Notes under the pieces: generated by a model | The model's input: the letters and a program-made list of their open reading frames with translations, nothing else | What the model was told of the DNA's origin: nothing | Database searches by the model: none | Position numbers and translations under genes: made by a program | NCBI RefSeq assembly: GCF_014873875.1 | Contig: NZ_JADBEM010000001.1 | Coordinates: 4,030,001 to 4,094,000, forward strand | Source: Actinopolymorpha pittospori | GTDB lineage: Bacteria > Actinomycetota > Actinomycetes > Propionibacteriales > Actinopolymorphaceae | DNA length: 64,000 nucleotides | Reading direction: 5' to 3' | In this document: one piece after another, positions 24,406 to 32,334 of the stretch | Numbering within the stretch: the first letter of the stretch is position 1 | Layout of the letters: the number at the start of each line of letters is the position of its first letter

Positions 24406-24419
24406 GATATCTTGATATC
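24406..24419. promoter_or_regulatory. Repeated GATATC operator-like site at the RHH start
   Basis: GATATC occurs at 24406-24411 and 24414-24419, each itself a palindrome, directly before the ATG at 24421. The local sequence is AT-rich for this genome. Ribbon-helix-helix antitoxins bind such short repeats to control their own operon. The distance leaves no ribosome site, so the message may be leaderless or nearly so. Confidence 0.5.
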
Positions 24420-24420
24420 C

Positions 24421-24651
24421 ATGCCCGGAGGAACGAAGAACATCCTGCTCCGCCTTGATCCAGAGTTGGCGGAGCGCCTGCAGACGGTGGCCGAGGTCGA
24501 GGGTCGCTCGGTCTCCGACGTCGCCCGGGAGGCGATCGCGGCCCTGGTCGAGCAGCGAAGATCCGACAAGCACTTCGCCGGCCTGCTCGAGGAGAACATC
24601 GCCAGACACGAGCGGGCGTTGCGGTTCCTGCGGGAGGACGACGAATCGTGA
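24421..24651 (+). CDS. Ribbon-helix-helix (CopG/Arc type) antitoxin-like DNA-binding protein
   Basis: 76 residues. The RHH fold is readable: the strand KNILLRLDPELAERLQTVAE, then VEGRSVSDVAREAIAALVEQ. A charged C-terminal helix (HFAGLLEENIARHERALRFL) would cover a partner. The ATG at 24421 is favoured over a TTG at 24412. The stop overlaps the GTG of the next gene (GTGA), the usual coupling of antitoxin and toxin. The neighbour has a Doc-like first domain, so this looks like the antitoxin of a former Phd/Doc-like or RHH/Doc module. No toxin-neutralising motif can be proven from sequence. Confidence 0.85.
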   Translation: MPGGTKNILLRLDPELAERLQTVAEVEGRSVSDVAREAIAALVEQRRSDKHFAGLLEENIARHERALRFLREDDES

Positions 24652-25706
24652 TCCTGCTGGAGTTGCCTGACGTGCTCGCGGTGGCGGCCCGCGTCATCGG
24701 CTGCGATTCCGGCCAGATCGTGGAGACCACCGACCTCGACGACGTTGAGTTGACGCTCACCGAGGCAGTGACCGCGGCGGAGATCGGGGACATCGCCCAC
24801 GTCGCGGCGGAGTTGCTGGGGGGACTGGTGCGGCGAAAGCCGTTCCGTGGTCCCAACCGCCGCATCGCCCTGACCGTGACGTTGCAGCTCCTCGCTCTGA
24901 ACGACCTCGATCTCGACCTGGATCCGGTCGAGGGCATCAACCTCGTTCTCGACAGCGTGGCCGAGGGAGCGCAGCCGTCGATGCTGGCCACGCATGTCCG
25001 GATCCGACTGCAGCCACTACGCAAGGAACGAAAGCGGCAGAAGAAGCCATCAGGTCTTGCCGCACTCATGTCCGCGGCACACAGAGGGGAGCGGCATCAC
25101 ATGTTCGAGAGATTCACCGACCGCGCCAGGTCGACTGTCGTCCTGGCCCAGGAAGAGGCCCGGCTGCTCAGCCACAACTACATCGGCACCGAGCATGTTC
25201 TCCTCGGTCTTCTCCGTGAGCAGGAAGGCCTTGCGGCCAGGGCACTGGAGAGTGTCGGCATCTCGCTGGAGGCGGTCCGCACGCAGGTGTTGGAGATCAT
25301 CGGTGAGGGTGCACAGGCGCCCGTTGGGCACATTCCGTTCACCCCCAGGGCCAAGAAGGTCCTCGACCTTTCGTTGCGGGAGGCCGTGCAGCTCAAGTGC
25401 GACTACGTCGGCACCGAACACATCCTCCTCGGCATTGTCCGCGAGGGTGAGGGTGTGGCGGCGCAGGTGCTGTTCAAACTGGGTGCCGACCTCAACACCG
25501 TGCGCCAACGAGTCGTGACGATGGAGCCGGAGTCCGGACAGCCGCGCGACGTGGAAACCACCGGTCGGCGCGTCAATCTCCTGCGGGAGATCAAGACACT
25601 CTTCGACGAGAACGACCGGCTGCGTGCGGAGACAGAGGGGGCAGCCGCGGAGATCAAGCGACTTCGTGCCTTGCTCGTTCGACACGGCATCGACCCGGAG
25701 AGCTGA
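24648..25706 (+). CDS. Doc/Fic-like domain fused to a ClpC N-terminal domain
   Basis: 352 residues. Residues 1-~125 align with Doc toxins: LPDVLAVAARVIG at the start, DIAHVAAELLGGLVRRKPFR and LLALNDLDLDLDPVEG at the end. The Fic motif HPFxDGNKR is degraded to KPFRGPNRR (res 64-72); the catalytic His is Lys64, so AMP- or phosphotransfer is unlikely. Residues 152-~290 are a complete ClpC N-domain of two repeats (MFERFTDRARSTVVLAQEEA; HNYIGTEHVLLGLLREQEGL; CDYVGTEHILLGIVREGEGV). No AAA+ module follows; a coiled coil (REIKTLFDENDRLRAETEGA) closes it. Met152 (25101) has its own GGGGAG site. Mycobacterial ClpC2 is a comparable N-domain-only protein. Confidence 0.88.
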   Translation: MILLELPDVLAVAARVIGCDSGQIVETTDLDDVELTLTEAVTAAEIGDIAHVAAELLGGLVRRKPFRGPNRRIALTVTLQLLALNDLDLDLDPVEGINLVLDSVAEGAQPSMLATHVRIRLQPLRKERKRQKKPSGLAALMSAAHRGERHHMFERFTDRARSTVVLAQEEARLLSHNYIGTEHVLLGLLREQEGLAARALESVGISLEAVRTQVLEIIGEGAQAPVGHIPFTPRAKKVLDLSLREAVQLKCDYVGTEHILLGIVREGEGVAAQVLFKLGADLNTVRQRVVTMEPESGQPRDVETTGRRVNLLREIKTLFDENDRLRAETEGAAAEIKRLRALLVRHGIDPES

Positions 25707-25868
25707 AGGGTCCGTCCTGGCACGCGGGCTGTGCTGGTCGAGGCGAACCTGACGACCGACCCGCCCGCCCGCAGGCGTTGCTTGCGCGCGTACGGAGCGG
25801 GCGTGGTCGGCCGGCCGCAGAGCCTCGCGCGGGGATGCTCTAGGCGGCAGTCTCTGCGGCTGGGCTGT

Positions 25869-27302
25869 TCAGCGGCGGAGGGGGTGTCGGGTGGGGTCGG
25901 TCCACGGGGGTGGGATGTATTCGGGGTGGCCGTGGTCACCCATCCGCACCTGCCAGTTGTCGTGGTGGATCAGGTGGTGGTGGGTGGGGCACAGGAGTAC
26001 CCCGTTTCCTATGTCTGTGGGTCCTCCGTCTGCCCAGTGGATGAGGTGATGGGCGTGGCACCACTTCTCCGGTGTTTGGCAGTCGGGGAAGTTGCAGTGG
26101 TGTCCGTCGCGTTCTCCGAGGGCGTGGCGTTGGTTGCTGGTGAAGAGTCGTGTTGTGGTGCCGAGGTCGAGGATGGCTCCGTCGCTGCCTAACACGGCGG
26201 GGAGGATTTCGGCGTCGCAGGTCAGCATGCGTAGCCATCGTGCGGAGACCGGGATCCCGTCGGGGACTTTCCCGAACGTCCCGACCTTCGGACCGCTGCC
26301 ATCCGCGCCGCCGTTCTCACGATCGGAACAGCCGCCCACGTTCTCTCCGCACCCGGTAGGGCTGTCCTCGCAGCAGCCGGCGGGGCTGGTGGGGTTGAGG
26401 GTTGCGGTGGCTTGGAGGGTGGTGTGGATGACGCCGTGCCCGTACAGGTCACGCAGGTATTGGAAGGGGATCGTCGCGGTGATCCGCGGCCTGGTCCCAC
26501 CCCGGGTGGGAGCGTTCCCGGCGGCCTGGGCGAGGCCGATCCATTCGATGGCGGCGTCGGCGAGGCGGCGGTCGTAGGGGCGGGTGTCCCTGCCGTGCGG
26601 GCCGGGGCGGGGTTTGGCGAGGGCGTCGAGCATGCCGTGGAGCTGGGTCATGTAGGCGCGTTCGAACCGCATGGTGACGGTGCCGACACCTGGTCCGGCG
26701 GTGCCGAAGTAGACGGACCTGGTCGCCGCGGCCTTCCGCTCTTCCCGTGCCAACTGTTCACCGATCCGCCTGTTCGCGTCGGCGGGAGCGACCACCTGGT
26801 ACAGGCGGTCCCCGAGTGCCCGCAGCTCTTGGGGGTCGAAAGTCTGTGCCTGCTCCACCAACGCGGCCTCGCCCTGGGCCTTCACCTCGGGGTCGATGTC
26901 GGCGGGGAGTTTCCCCATCGCGAGATGGATCTCCTGCGCGTGCCGCAACGAGACTCTTCCCTCAGCCAGTGCCTTCTTCGTGGTGTGCAGGGTGGTGTCG
27001 AGGGCTTTGGCCAGCTTCACCGCGCCGCCGGCTTCGGCGCGGCTCATCCGGGTCTGCTGCCGGACCCATACCGCGGTGCTCGCCGCAGCGGTGGCGGCGT
27101 GCACCGCATTCACGTCGGCCTGTCGCGCCAGGTCCAGGATCAGGGCGTCCAGACGCGCCCGCTCCTTTGTGAGCGCGGCGAGTATCGGGCCCAACTCGGC
27201 ATCCGGGAGCGACCACACGGGACACGACGCCACCCCATCGAGGGAGTCGCGGACACCATCGACCACCGCACCAAGCGGATGGGTGGAGGTGTCGGTGTCC
27301 AT
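25869..27302 (-). CDS. DUF222 / HNH endonuclease domain protein (copy 1, intact)
   Basis: 477 residues. An N-terminal DUF222 region (res ~30-300) is followed by a C-terminal HNH nuclease motif: CNFPDCQTPEKWCHAHHLIH, then WADGGPTDIGNGVLLCPTHH. Two Cys pairs that can hold a structural metal are present. Such genes form the 13E12-like family, repeated in actinobacterial genomes and suspected to be mobile or to home, though no substrate is known. A less conserved Cys-rich insert (PAGCCEDSPTGCGENVGGCS) sits near 310. The ATG at 27302 is chosen over an upstream TTG. The region upstream is nearly identical to that of the broken copy at 45686. Confidence 0.92.
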   Translation of the reverse strand: MDTDTSTHPLGAVVDGVRDSLDGVASCPVWSLPDAELGPILAALTKERARLDALILDLARQADVNAVHAATAAASTAVWVRQQTRMSRAEAGGAVKLAKALDTTLHTTKKALAEGRVSLRHAQEIHLAMGKLPADIDPEVKAQGEAALVEQAQTFDPQELRALGDRLYQVVAPADANRRIGEQLAREERKAAATRSVYFGTAGPGVGTVTMRFERAYMTQLHGMLDALAKPRPGPHGRDTRPYDRRLADAAIEWIGLAQAAGNAPTRGGTRPRITATIPFQYLRDLYGHGVIHTTLQATATLNPTSPAGCCEDSPTGCGENVGGCSDRENGGADGSGPKVGTFGKVPDGIPVSARWLRMLTCDAEILPAVLGSDGAILDLGTTTRLFTSNQRHALGERDGHHCNFPDCQTPEKWCHAHHLIHWADGGPTDIGNGVLLCPTHHHLIHHDNWQVRMGDHGHPEYIPPPWTDPTRHPLRR

Positions 27303-27391
27303 GACCAAACCCTAGACCCGACCACCGACAACAACCCCTTGTAAACAAGGCGATCCGAGCCGCCCAGCCAAGATTCTCTCGAACAACTTCC
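27303..27391 (-). promoter_or_regulatory. Conserved leader of the DUF222/HNH gene (copy 1)
   Basis: The 48 bases directly before the ATG match the leader of copy 2 (45639-45685) with few differences, including 28 identical bases in a row. A 14-base box at 27378-27391 (GGAAGTTGTTCGAG on the minus strand) recurs in copy 2 at an almost identical distance. Confidence 0.8.
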
Positions 27392-27453
27392 TGGTCAGAA
27401 ACGAGGCCTGCACGGTCGTGTCGGTTCGCGCGTGTCGAGGCGCGCCTCCCCGC

Positions 27454-28068
27454 TCACGGCGGCCGCTGCAACTCCTCGACGCGGCGCAGATCCTTGACCC
27501 GGCCGGCGGCGCGGCGCATCCGGATGAGGTCGTCACGGTGCAGGTAGCGCACCACCGTGCCGTCGTCGGCGACAGCCACCTCACAGCGGCGTACGAACTG
27601 GGTGATCGGCAGATCGCCCCACGGCAGCGCCGGAGTGCAGCAGTCACCGCTGGCACTCGGGGCGCGAAACTGTACCTTGGGCAGGGCAAACGCCTGCGCG
27701 TCACACGGTACGACCACGCCACTGTCGTCGGTCAGCATCGCGCCCACCCGCGCGAACGCCGCGGCCAGAGCCGGAGCCTGCGCCACATCGCCTTCCCACA
27801 GCAGGTCAAGGTCACCGGTGAGTTCACTCGACCCGTGCAGGATGCCGGCGACCTGGCCCATCACGACCACCCGTGCTCCAGCGTCATCGAGCGCACGGAG
27901 CAACGGGAACGGGTCGAAGCCGAACGCATCGTCGCTGGCCATCGTGCCGACAACCTCGTCGGCGTCGTCATGCCGAACGCCCGTCGGCGTCCGATTGCGA
28001 TTGAACTCGGCGAGTCGGCGAACCGCCTCCCGCAACCGAGCGATCGCATCGCCGTTTCCTCGCCTCAC
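27454..28068 (-). CDS. Nucleotidyltransferase-like protein
   Basis: 204 residues. The segment VVVMGQVAGILHGSSELTGD followed by LDLLWEGD matches the minimal nucleotidyltransferase pattern (Gly-Ser then Asp-x-Asp), and later HRDDLIRMRRAAGRVKDLRR resembles the helix of MNT/AbiEii-like proteins. It may transfer a nucleotide or act as a small regulatory protein; the target is unknown. The GTG at 28068 overlaps the stop of the upstream ceramidase-like gene by 4 bases, placing it last in the minus-strand operon. It may simply ride on that operon, since its function does not obviously fit. Confidence 0.7.
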   Translation of the reverse strand: MRRGNGDAIARLREAVRRLAEFNRNRTPTGVRHDDADEVVGTMASDDAFGFDPFPLLRALDDAGARVVVMGQVAGILHGSSELTGDLDLLWEGDVAQAPALAAAFARVGAMLTDDSGVVVPCDAQAFALPKVQFRAPSASGDCCTPALPWGDLPITQFVRRCEVAVADDGTVVRYLHRDDLIRMRRAAGRVKDLRRVEELQRPP

Positions 28069-29444
28069 AGCTCCGCCAGCAGCTCCTTCGCCCGGGTCAC
28101 CGCGTGCTCCGTCACCTGCTCCAGCGCGCCCGAGCCGAACGCGGTCTGCCACACCTGGTAGATGTCCTTACCGTAGGCGTCTGCCGGCGGCAGGTATCCG
28201 AGGCTGGCGCCGTTCACGAGGTTGAGCACGAAGACACCTTCGGCGGGAATGCCCTGTCGCAGTTCGCGCTGGAAGTACGAGTATGCCTCGCCGGGTTGTC
28301 CGACGAACACCAGCTCGCCGACCCGCCACGTCCACACGGGCTGGACGGTCGTCGTGCCCACGGGCAGGTTCGTTCGTTGCGTCCTGGCTCGGCGCAGGCG
28401 TTCGGCGCGGGCACCTGGGTCGATGTGCGCCCAGCGGCGTTCGAGCTCCTCGAAGGAGGGCAGTGGCTTCGCCGGGACGGACAGTTCGGTGCGATCGACA
28501 GCGATGGTGGACTGCCAGGTCGCCGGCCGCGGCCGCCAGGCGGCGAGTGGCGCGCCGGACTCGACGATCTCCTCGAGGGCGAGCCCGTGCGACGGGAGCG
28601 GCAACGTGTGCAGGGCGGCGAGCGCGGCGTGCCCGATCCCCAAACCGTTCCGGTCGGCCAGTCCGGGGTCGCCGGTGTACTGCTCGCGCGGCGCCAGGTC
28701 ACCCGATGCTCCCTGCAGAAACAAGCAGGGCGCCCCGGACGTGGCGGTTTCGACGACCTCACGAAGGGCGCCGACGAAGTCGGGAGACACGAGGGTGTTC
28801 TCCCACGCCAGGGTGGTGGGATGGCATGCGTAGTTGACGATCGTCGCCAGCACCTGCCCGTCGGCTCCGCTGACCCGGGCGACCAGGAGCGTGTCGTCCG
28901 CCGGCGCCTCCGGATTGAACCCCACGACGTAGCGTTGCTGCCACGGAAGGTCGCGACAGGTGGCGACACCGCTTCGTCCGGTCGCCACGGTCATGGTGGC
29001 CGGGGCGCAGGCGGCGAGCGCGTCGCCGGTAGCGGCGACGGCGGCGTCCCGCAGCAGGTCGAGATAGTCGGACACACCGGCACCGCCCGGCTCGTCCACG
29101 TCCAGGGCGTGAATCGTCGGGCTCGAGTGGGTGTGGGTGAGGTGGAGCATCAGCCTGGCGGGGTTCAGGCCGTGGGCGTCGAGCACCGCACCCCGCACCG
29201 ACCACTCCTCCTCGGCGCGCCGCCACACCGACAGGTCCGCGGTGATCAGCACCAGTGGATCGCTGTCGGGGCTCGACCGCAGTGCCAGCGCGGTCAGGCT
29301 CAGCGGGCGGTGGTTGCCGGTGGAGACGTCCGTGCGGGCGGCACCCCAGTTCTTCGCCCGGATGCCCACCGGTGGGGTGATGTCGCGCCGGGCGACTCCA
29401 GCCTCGCCCTGCCAGCCGGGCGGTGCCCACGTACACGCAGTCAT
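28065..29444 (-). CDS. Neutral/alkaline ceramidase-like protein
   Basis: 459 residues. It shows the N-terminal domain of the neutral/alkaline non-lysosomal ceramidase family: EAGVARRDITPPVGIRAKNW, then LITADLSVW, THTHSSPTIH, NYACHPTTL and FLQGASGDLAPRE. The His in THTHSSP and NYACHPT are the expected zinc ligands. It has no signal peptide, unlike secreted ceramidases; cytosolic members sit in sugar operons with unknown substrate. The ATG at 29444 has GGAGGATC upstream and overlaps the SDR stop (ATGA). The residue pattern is intact, so an active amidohydrolase is likely. Confidence 0.82.
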   Translation of the reverse strand: MTACTWAPPGWQGEAGVARRDITPPVGIRAKNWGAARTDVSTGNHRPLSLTALALRSSPDSDPLVLITADLSVWRRAEEEWSVRGAVLDAHGLNPARLMLHLTHTHSSPTIHALDVDEPGGAGVSDYLDLLRDAAVAATGDALAACAPATMTVATGRSGVATCRDLPWQQRYVVGFNPEAPADDTLLVARVSGADGQVLATIVNYACHPTTLAWENTLVSPDFVGALREVVETATSGAPCLFLQGASGDLAPREQYTGDPGLADRNGLGIGHAALAALHTLPLPSHGLALEEIVESGAPLAAWRPRPATWQSTIAVDRTELSVPAKPLPSFEELERRWAHIDPGARAERLRRARTQRTNLPVGTTTVQPVWTWRVGELVFVGQPGEAYSYFQRELRQGIPAEGVFVLNLVNGASLGYLPPADAYGKDIYQVWQTAFGSGALEQVTEHAVTRAKELLAEL

Positions 29445-30346
29445 GACCGATCCTCCTTGCCGGTGGTGGATTCCGTGCTGGGTCCAGCGCCGGGTCCTGC
29501 GCCGGGTCCTGCGCTGCGTCCTGCGCCAGGTCCAGAGCCGGGTTCGTACGGTGGCAGGAACTGCGTGCGCGGGACCTGTTGGGCGAGCACTCCGCCGTCG
29601 ACGATGATGTGCTGCCCGGTGATGTAGGAGCCGGCGTCGGAGGCGAGCAACAGCACCGGACCGACGCATTCCTCCGGGCTGGCGTAGCGGTTCTGCAGCG
29701 GAATGTGACGCCGGTAGTAGTTCTGGAACGCCTCCCGGTCGGCATGGAAGTGAGCGGCGATTCCGGTGTCGACCATTCCAGGTGCCACGCTGTTGACCGT
29801 GATGCCGTACTCGCCGAGTTCGACCGCCAGCGTCCGGGTCAGCATGGCAAGCGCGGCTTTCGCGGCGTCGTAGTGGGCAAGTCCGGCCTCGGCGACGAAG
29901 GCGTTCTTGCTGGTGATGTTGATGATCCGGCCGGCGACACCGTCGGCCATGAGGTGGGTCGCGAACCGCTGGGACAGCAGGAACGGCGCGTCCAGGTTGA
30001 CCGTCATCGTGTGCCGCCAGGTCCGCTGCGTGATGGAGCTGAACCGCTCGATGTAGGCGACGCCGGCGTTGTTGACCAGGATGTCGAGCCGGCCGGTACT
30101 GGCGCGGATCCGGTCCACGGTGTCGGCGAGTTCGTCGAGCCGGGTGAGATCCTGCGGCCAGGCCCACGCTCGTCGTCCGCACGCGCGCACCGACGAGGCC
30201 ACGTCCTCCAGCGACTCGTCGGGTTCGCGATCGAGCACCACCACGTCGGCGCCCGCCTGGGCGAGCCCGACCGCGAGCGCGCGGCCGATGCCGCGACCGG
30301 CGCCCGTCACCAACGCCACCCGACCGTGCAGGTCGAAGCCGCTCAT
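29441..30346 (-). CDS. Short-chain dehydrogenase/reductase
   Basis: 301 residues. Classic SDR signatures: VALVTGAGRGIGRALAVGLA (dinucleotide loop), ILVNNAGVAYIERF, IINITSKNAF, and the catalytic YDAAK in HYDAAKAALAML. The tail (res ~265-301) has a Pro/Gly/Ala-rich repeat from 12-base units and is not part of the fold. The ATG at 30346 overlaps the stop of the preceding binding-protein gene. In this operon it probably oxidises a sugar or polyol. Confidence 0.92.
   Translation of the reverse strand: MSGFDLHGRVALVTGAGRGIGRALAVGLAQAGADVVVLDREPDESLEDVASSVRACGRRAWAWPQDLTRLDELADTVDRIRASTGRLDILVNNAGVAYIERFSSITQRTWRHTMTVNLDAPFLLSQRFATHLMADGVAGRIINITSKNAFVAEAGLAHYDAAKAALAMLTRTLAVELGEYGITVNSVAPGMVDTGIAAHFHADREAFQNYYRRHIPLQNRYASPEECVGPVLLLASDAGSYITGQHIIVDGGVLAQQVPRTQFLPPYEPGSGPGAGRSAGPGAGPGAGPSTESTTGKEDRS
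29479..29545. repeat. 12-bp tandem repeats in the SDR C-terminal tail
   Basis: Units of the type CCGGGTCCTGCG recur five to six times with small changes and code for PGAGPGAG-type residues at the SDR C-terminus. The copy number may vary. Confidence 0.7.
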
Positions 30347-32331
30347 CGGTCCGCCGTGCTGTAGTACTGCTCCGGATTGGTCGGCGCGGGGCAGGGGTAG
30401 AACCAGTCGATCGGGAAGCCCTGCGGCACGTTGTGGAAGTCCTTCCGTTTGATGCCGAAGGAGTTGGTGGCCCGACAGATGCCGATGCAGTGGAAGAGGT
30501 CCTTGGTGATGGCGAGGATCTCCCGCATCGCCGCGACGCGCGCGTCCTCCTCCACCGCCGGCCGTACCCGCTGCTGGTAGATGTCCATCTGGCGTACGAC
30601 CTGCGGTGGTGGGCGTTCCCCGCTCTTCCCGCCGGAGGTGTACCACGCCGACCACAGCGGCGCGTAGTTTCGTGCCTCGCTCTCCGAGGCGAACCAGAAG
30701 TCGGTGCGAAGGTGCGGGAGGATCCCACCACCTCCCTCGGCCGTACGCGACACCGCGTCGTGTGCGTTGGCCTCGATGCGCTCGTAGATGAGGCTGACCG
30801 ACTGGCTCTTGATCTGCATGTCGATGCCCACCTCGCGTAGGTACCCACGGATGAGGTCGACGGTCCCTACGTAGTCCTCCCGGTCGCTCGGTACGTCGAC
30901 CGCGAAGGCGATCTTCTTACCGTCCGGGCCGAGCCGCATACCGGCGCCGTCGCGTTCGGCGTAACCGGCCCGATCGAGGTAGGAGTCGGCTTCGGCGACG
31001 TCGTAGGCGGTGTACTGCGTGGCCATCTGCTCGTCGTAGTAGGGCGAGTCCGGCAGCGGGGCCACCTGGTGCGGGACGCCCTGGCCCTGGAAGACGGTCT
31101 TGATGATCTCCGGGCGGTTGATCGCGTGGGAGAGCCCGATCCGGAAGTTCTTGTTGGTGAAGATCTCCCGCTTCACCGGGTCCTTGTGGTTGAGGTTGAG
31201 GTAGAGACCGACCGAGACCGCGTACATCGAGCGCAGGTCGACGAAGTCGAACCCGCCCTTCTCCCGGTTGCGGGCGAGGACCGGCTTCTGGGCGTAGTCC
31301 CGGTAGAAGCGCCTGGCCTCGAAGTCCATCTCGCCGTTGCCGGCCTTGAGCAGGCTCAGCTGGTGGTTGTTGACATGCTCGAAGGCCACCTGGTCGAGAT
31401 AGGGGAGTTGGCTACCGTCGGGGTCGACCTTCCAGTAGTAGGCGTTGCGTTCAAACGTCATGCGCTGGCCGGTCGAGGCGGGGTTCTTCGGCACCCACGC
31501 GTGCACGGTGGGAAGCTCGGTGTTCTGCCACTGGTCGGCCTTGGCGAAGAAGTAGTCGATCCAGCTCGAGAACCGTTCGCGCTTCGCGGCCTGCTCGACA
31601 TCCTTGTTGTACGCCTTGTGGAACTGGCGGAGGTAGTGGCTCGGACGTTCGGCGAGGTTCAGAGCCGACGGAGTGGCGAGGTACTGCAGGAACAACCCGT
31701 TCGCCACGGTGAAGCGGAACCGCACGGTGTGGTCGTCGACCTTCTCCAGGCTCGCGGGCCGGCCACCGCTCACGGCGAAGCCCGGCGGCACCGGCGAGAG
31801 TTCGGTGTTGAGCGAGACGTCGTTGTAGGCGAAGAGGATGTCGTCAGCGGTGAAGGGCTGGCCGTCGGACCACTTCATGCCCCGGCGGAGCGTGAGCGTG
31901 ATCGTCTTGCCGTCGTCGCCCACCTCGAAGCGGAGCGCGACGTTCGGGATCACCTCGGTGAACTCCGGGTTCCAGCGGGTCAGGCCCTCGTAGCCGACCG
32001 TCGTGGGCAGCTCCCCGAAGTCGCCCGTGGGGCTACCCTCCAGCACGCTGTGCCAGGTGCCGCCGTAGGAACCGGCACGCTCGTTGGGCTTGACGACCAT
32101 CCGGTCCTGGGGCAGGCGCTCGCCCACGGGTGGCAGCGCACCCGCGTCGACGCGCTCCTTCAGCATCGGCGCCTCGGCGCCCTTGGCTGTCGCGGTCCGA
32201 CGTGGCGTGGCGGCGTCGGTGGGTTTGGTGTCCAGGAAGCTGCACGCGGTGAGGGCGTAGCCGCCGGCGAGGCCCATGCCCGCCGTCAGTACGTCGCGCC
32301 GTCGCGGGCGACCGTTCGTCTGCGGGGCCAT
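30343..32331 (-). CDS. Extracellular solute-binding protein (family 5), Tat lipoprotein
   Basis: 662 residues. The N-terminus has a twin-arginine signal with a lipobox (RRRDVLTAGMGLAGGYALTA, then Cys), so the protein should be exported folded and lipid-anchored. The remainder has the SBP_bac_5 pattern of peptide and oligosaccharide binding proteins: ITLTLRRGMKWSDGQPFTAD, GLSHAINRPEIIKTVFQ. It belongs to an ABC import system, but no permease or ATPase gene is present in this window. It is 3 bases after the Gfo/Idh gene and overlaps the SDR gene, so the operon is single. The ligand is unknown; a glycoside or oligosaccharide fits the enzymes around it. Confidence 0.93.
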   Translation of the reverse strand: MAPQTNGRPRRRDVLTAGMGLAGGYALTACSFLDTKPTDAATPRRTATAKGAEAPMLKERVDAGALPPVGERLPQDRMVVKPNERAGSYGGTWHSVLEGSPTGDFGELPTTVGYEGLTRWNPEFTEVIPNVALRFEVGDDGKTITLTLRRGMKWSDGQPFTADDILFAYNDVSLNTELSPVPPGFAVSGGRPASLEKVDDHTVRFRFTVANGLFLQYLATPSALNLAERPSHYLRQFHKAYNKDVEQAAKRERFSSWIDYFFAKADQWQNTELPTVHAWVPKNPASTGQRMTFERNAYYWKVDPDGSQLPYLDQVAFEHVNNHQLSLLKAGNGEMDFEARRFYRDYAQKPVLARNREKGGFDFVDLRSMYAVSVGLYLNLNHKDPVKREIFTNKNFRIGLSHAINRPEIIKTVFQGQGVPHQVAPLPDSPYYDEQMATQYTAYDVAEADSYLDRAGYAERDGAGMRLGPDGKKIAFAVDVPSDREDYVGTVDLIRGYLREVGIDMQIKSQSVSLIYERIEANAHDAVSRTAEGGGGILPHLRTDFWFASESEARNYAPLWSAWYTSGGKSGERPPPQVVRQMDIYQQRVRPAVEEDARVAAMREILAITKDLFHCIGICRATNSFGIKRKDFHNVPQGFPIDWFYPCPAPTNPEQYYSTADR

Positions 32332-32334
32332 GGG

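Noticed and set aside
28065..30848. A 927-residue reading of the ceramidase-like gene
   Set aside because: The extra part is a shadow of the SDR and binding-protein genes; the ATG at 29444 has GGAGG and family start.
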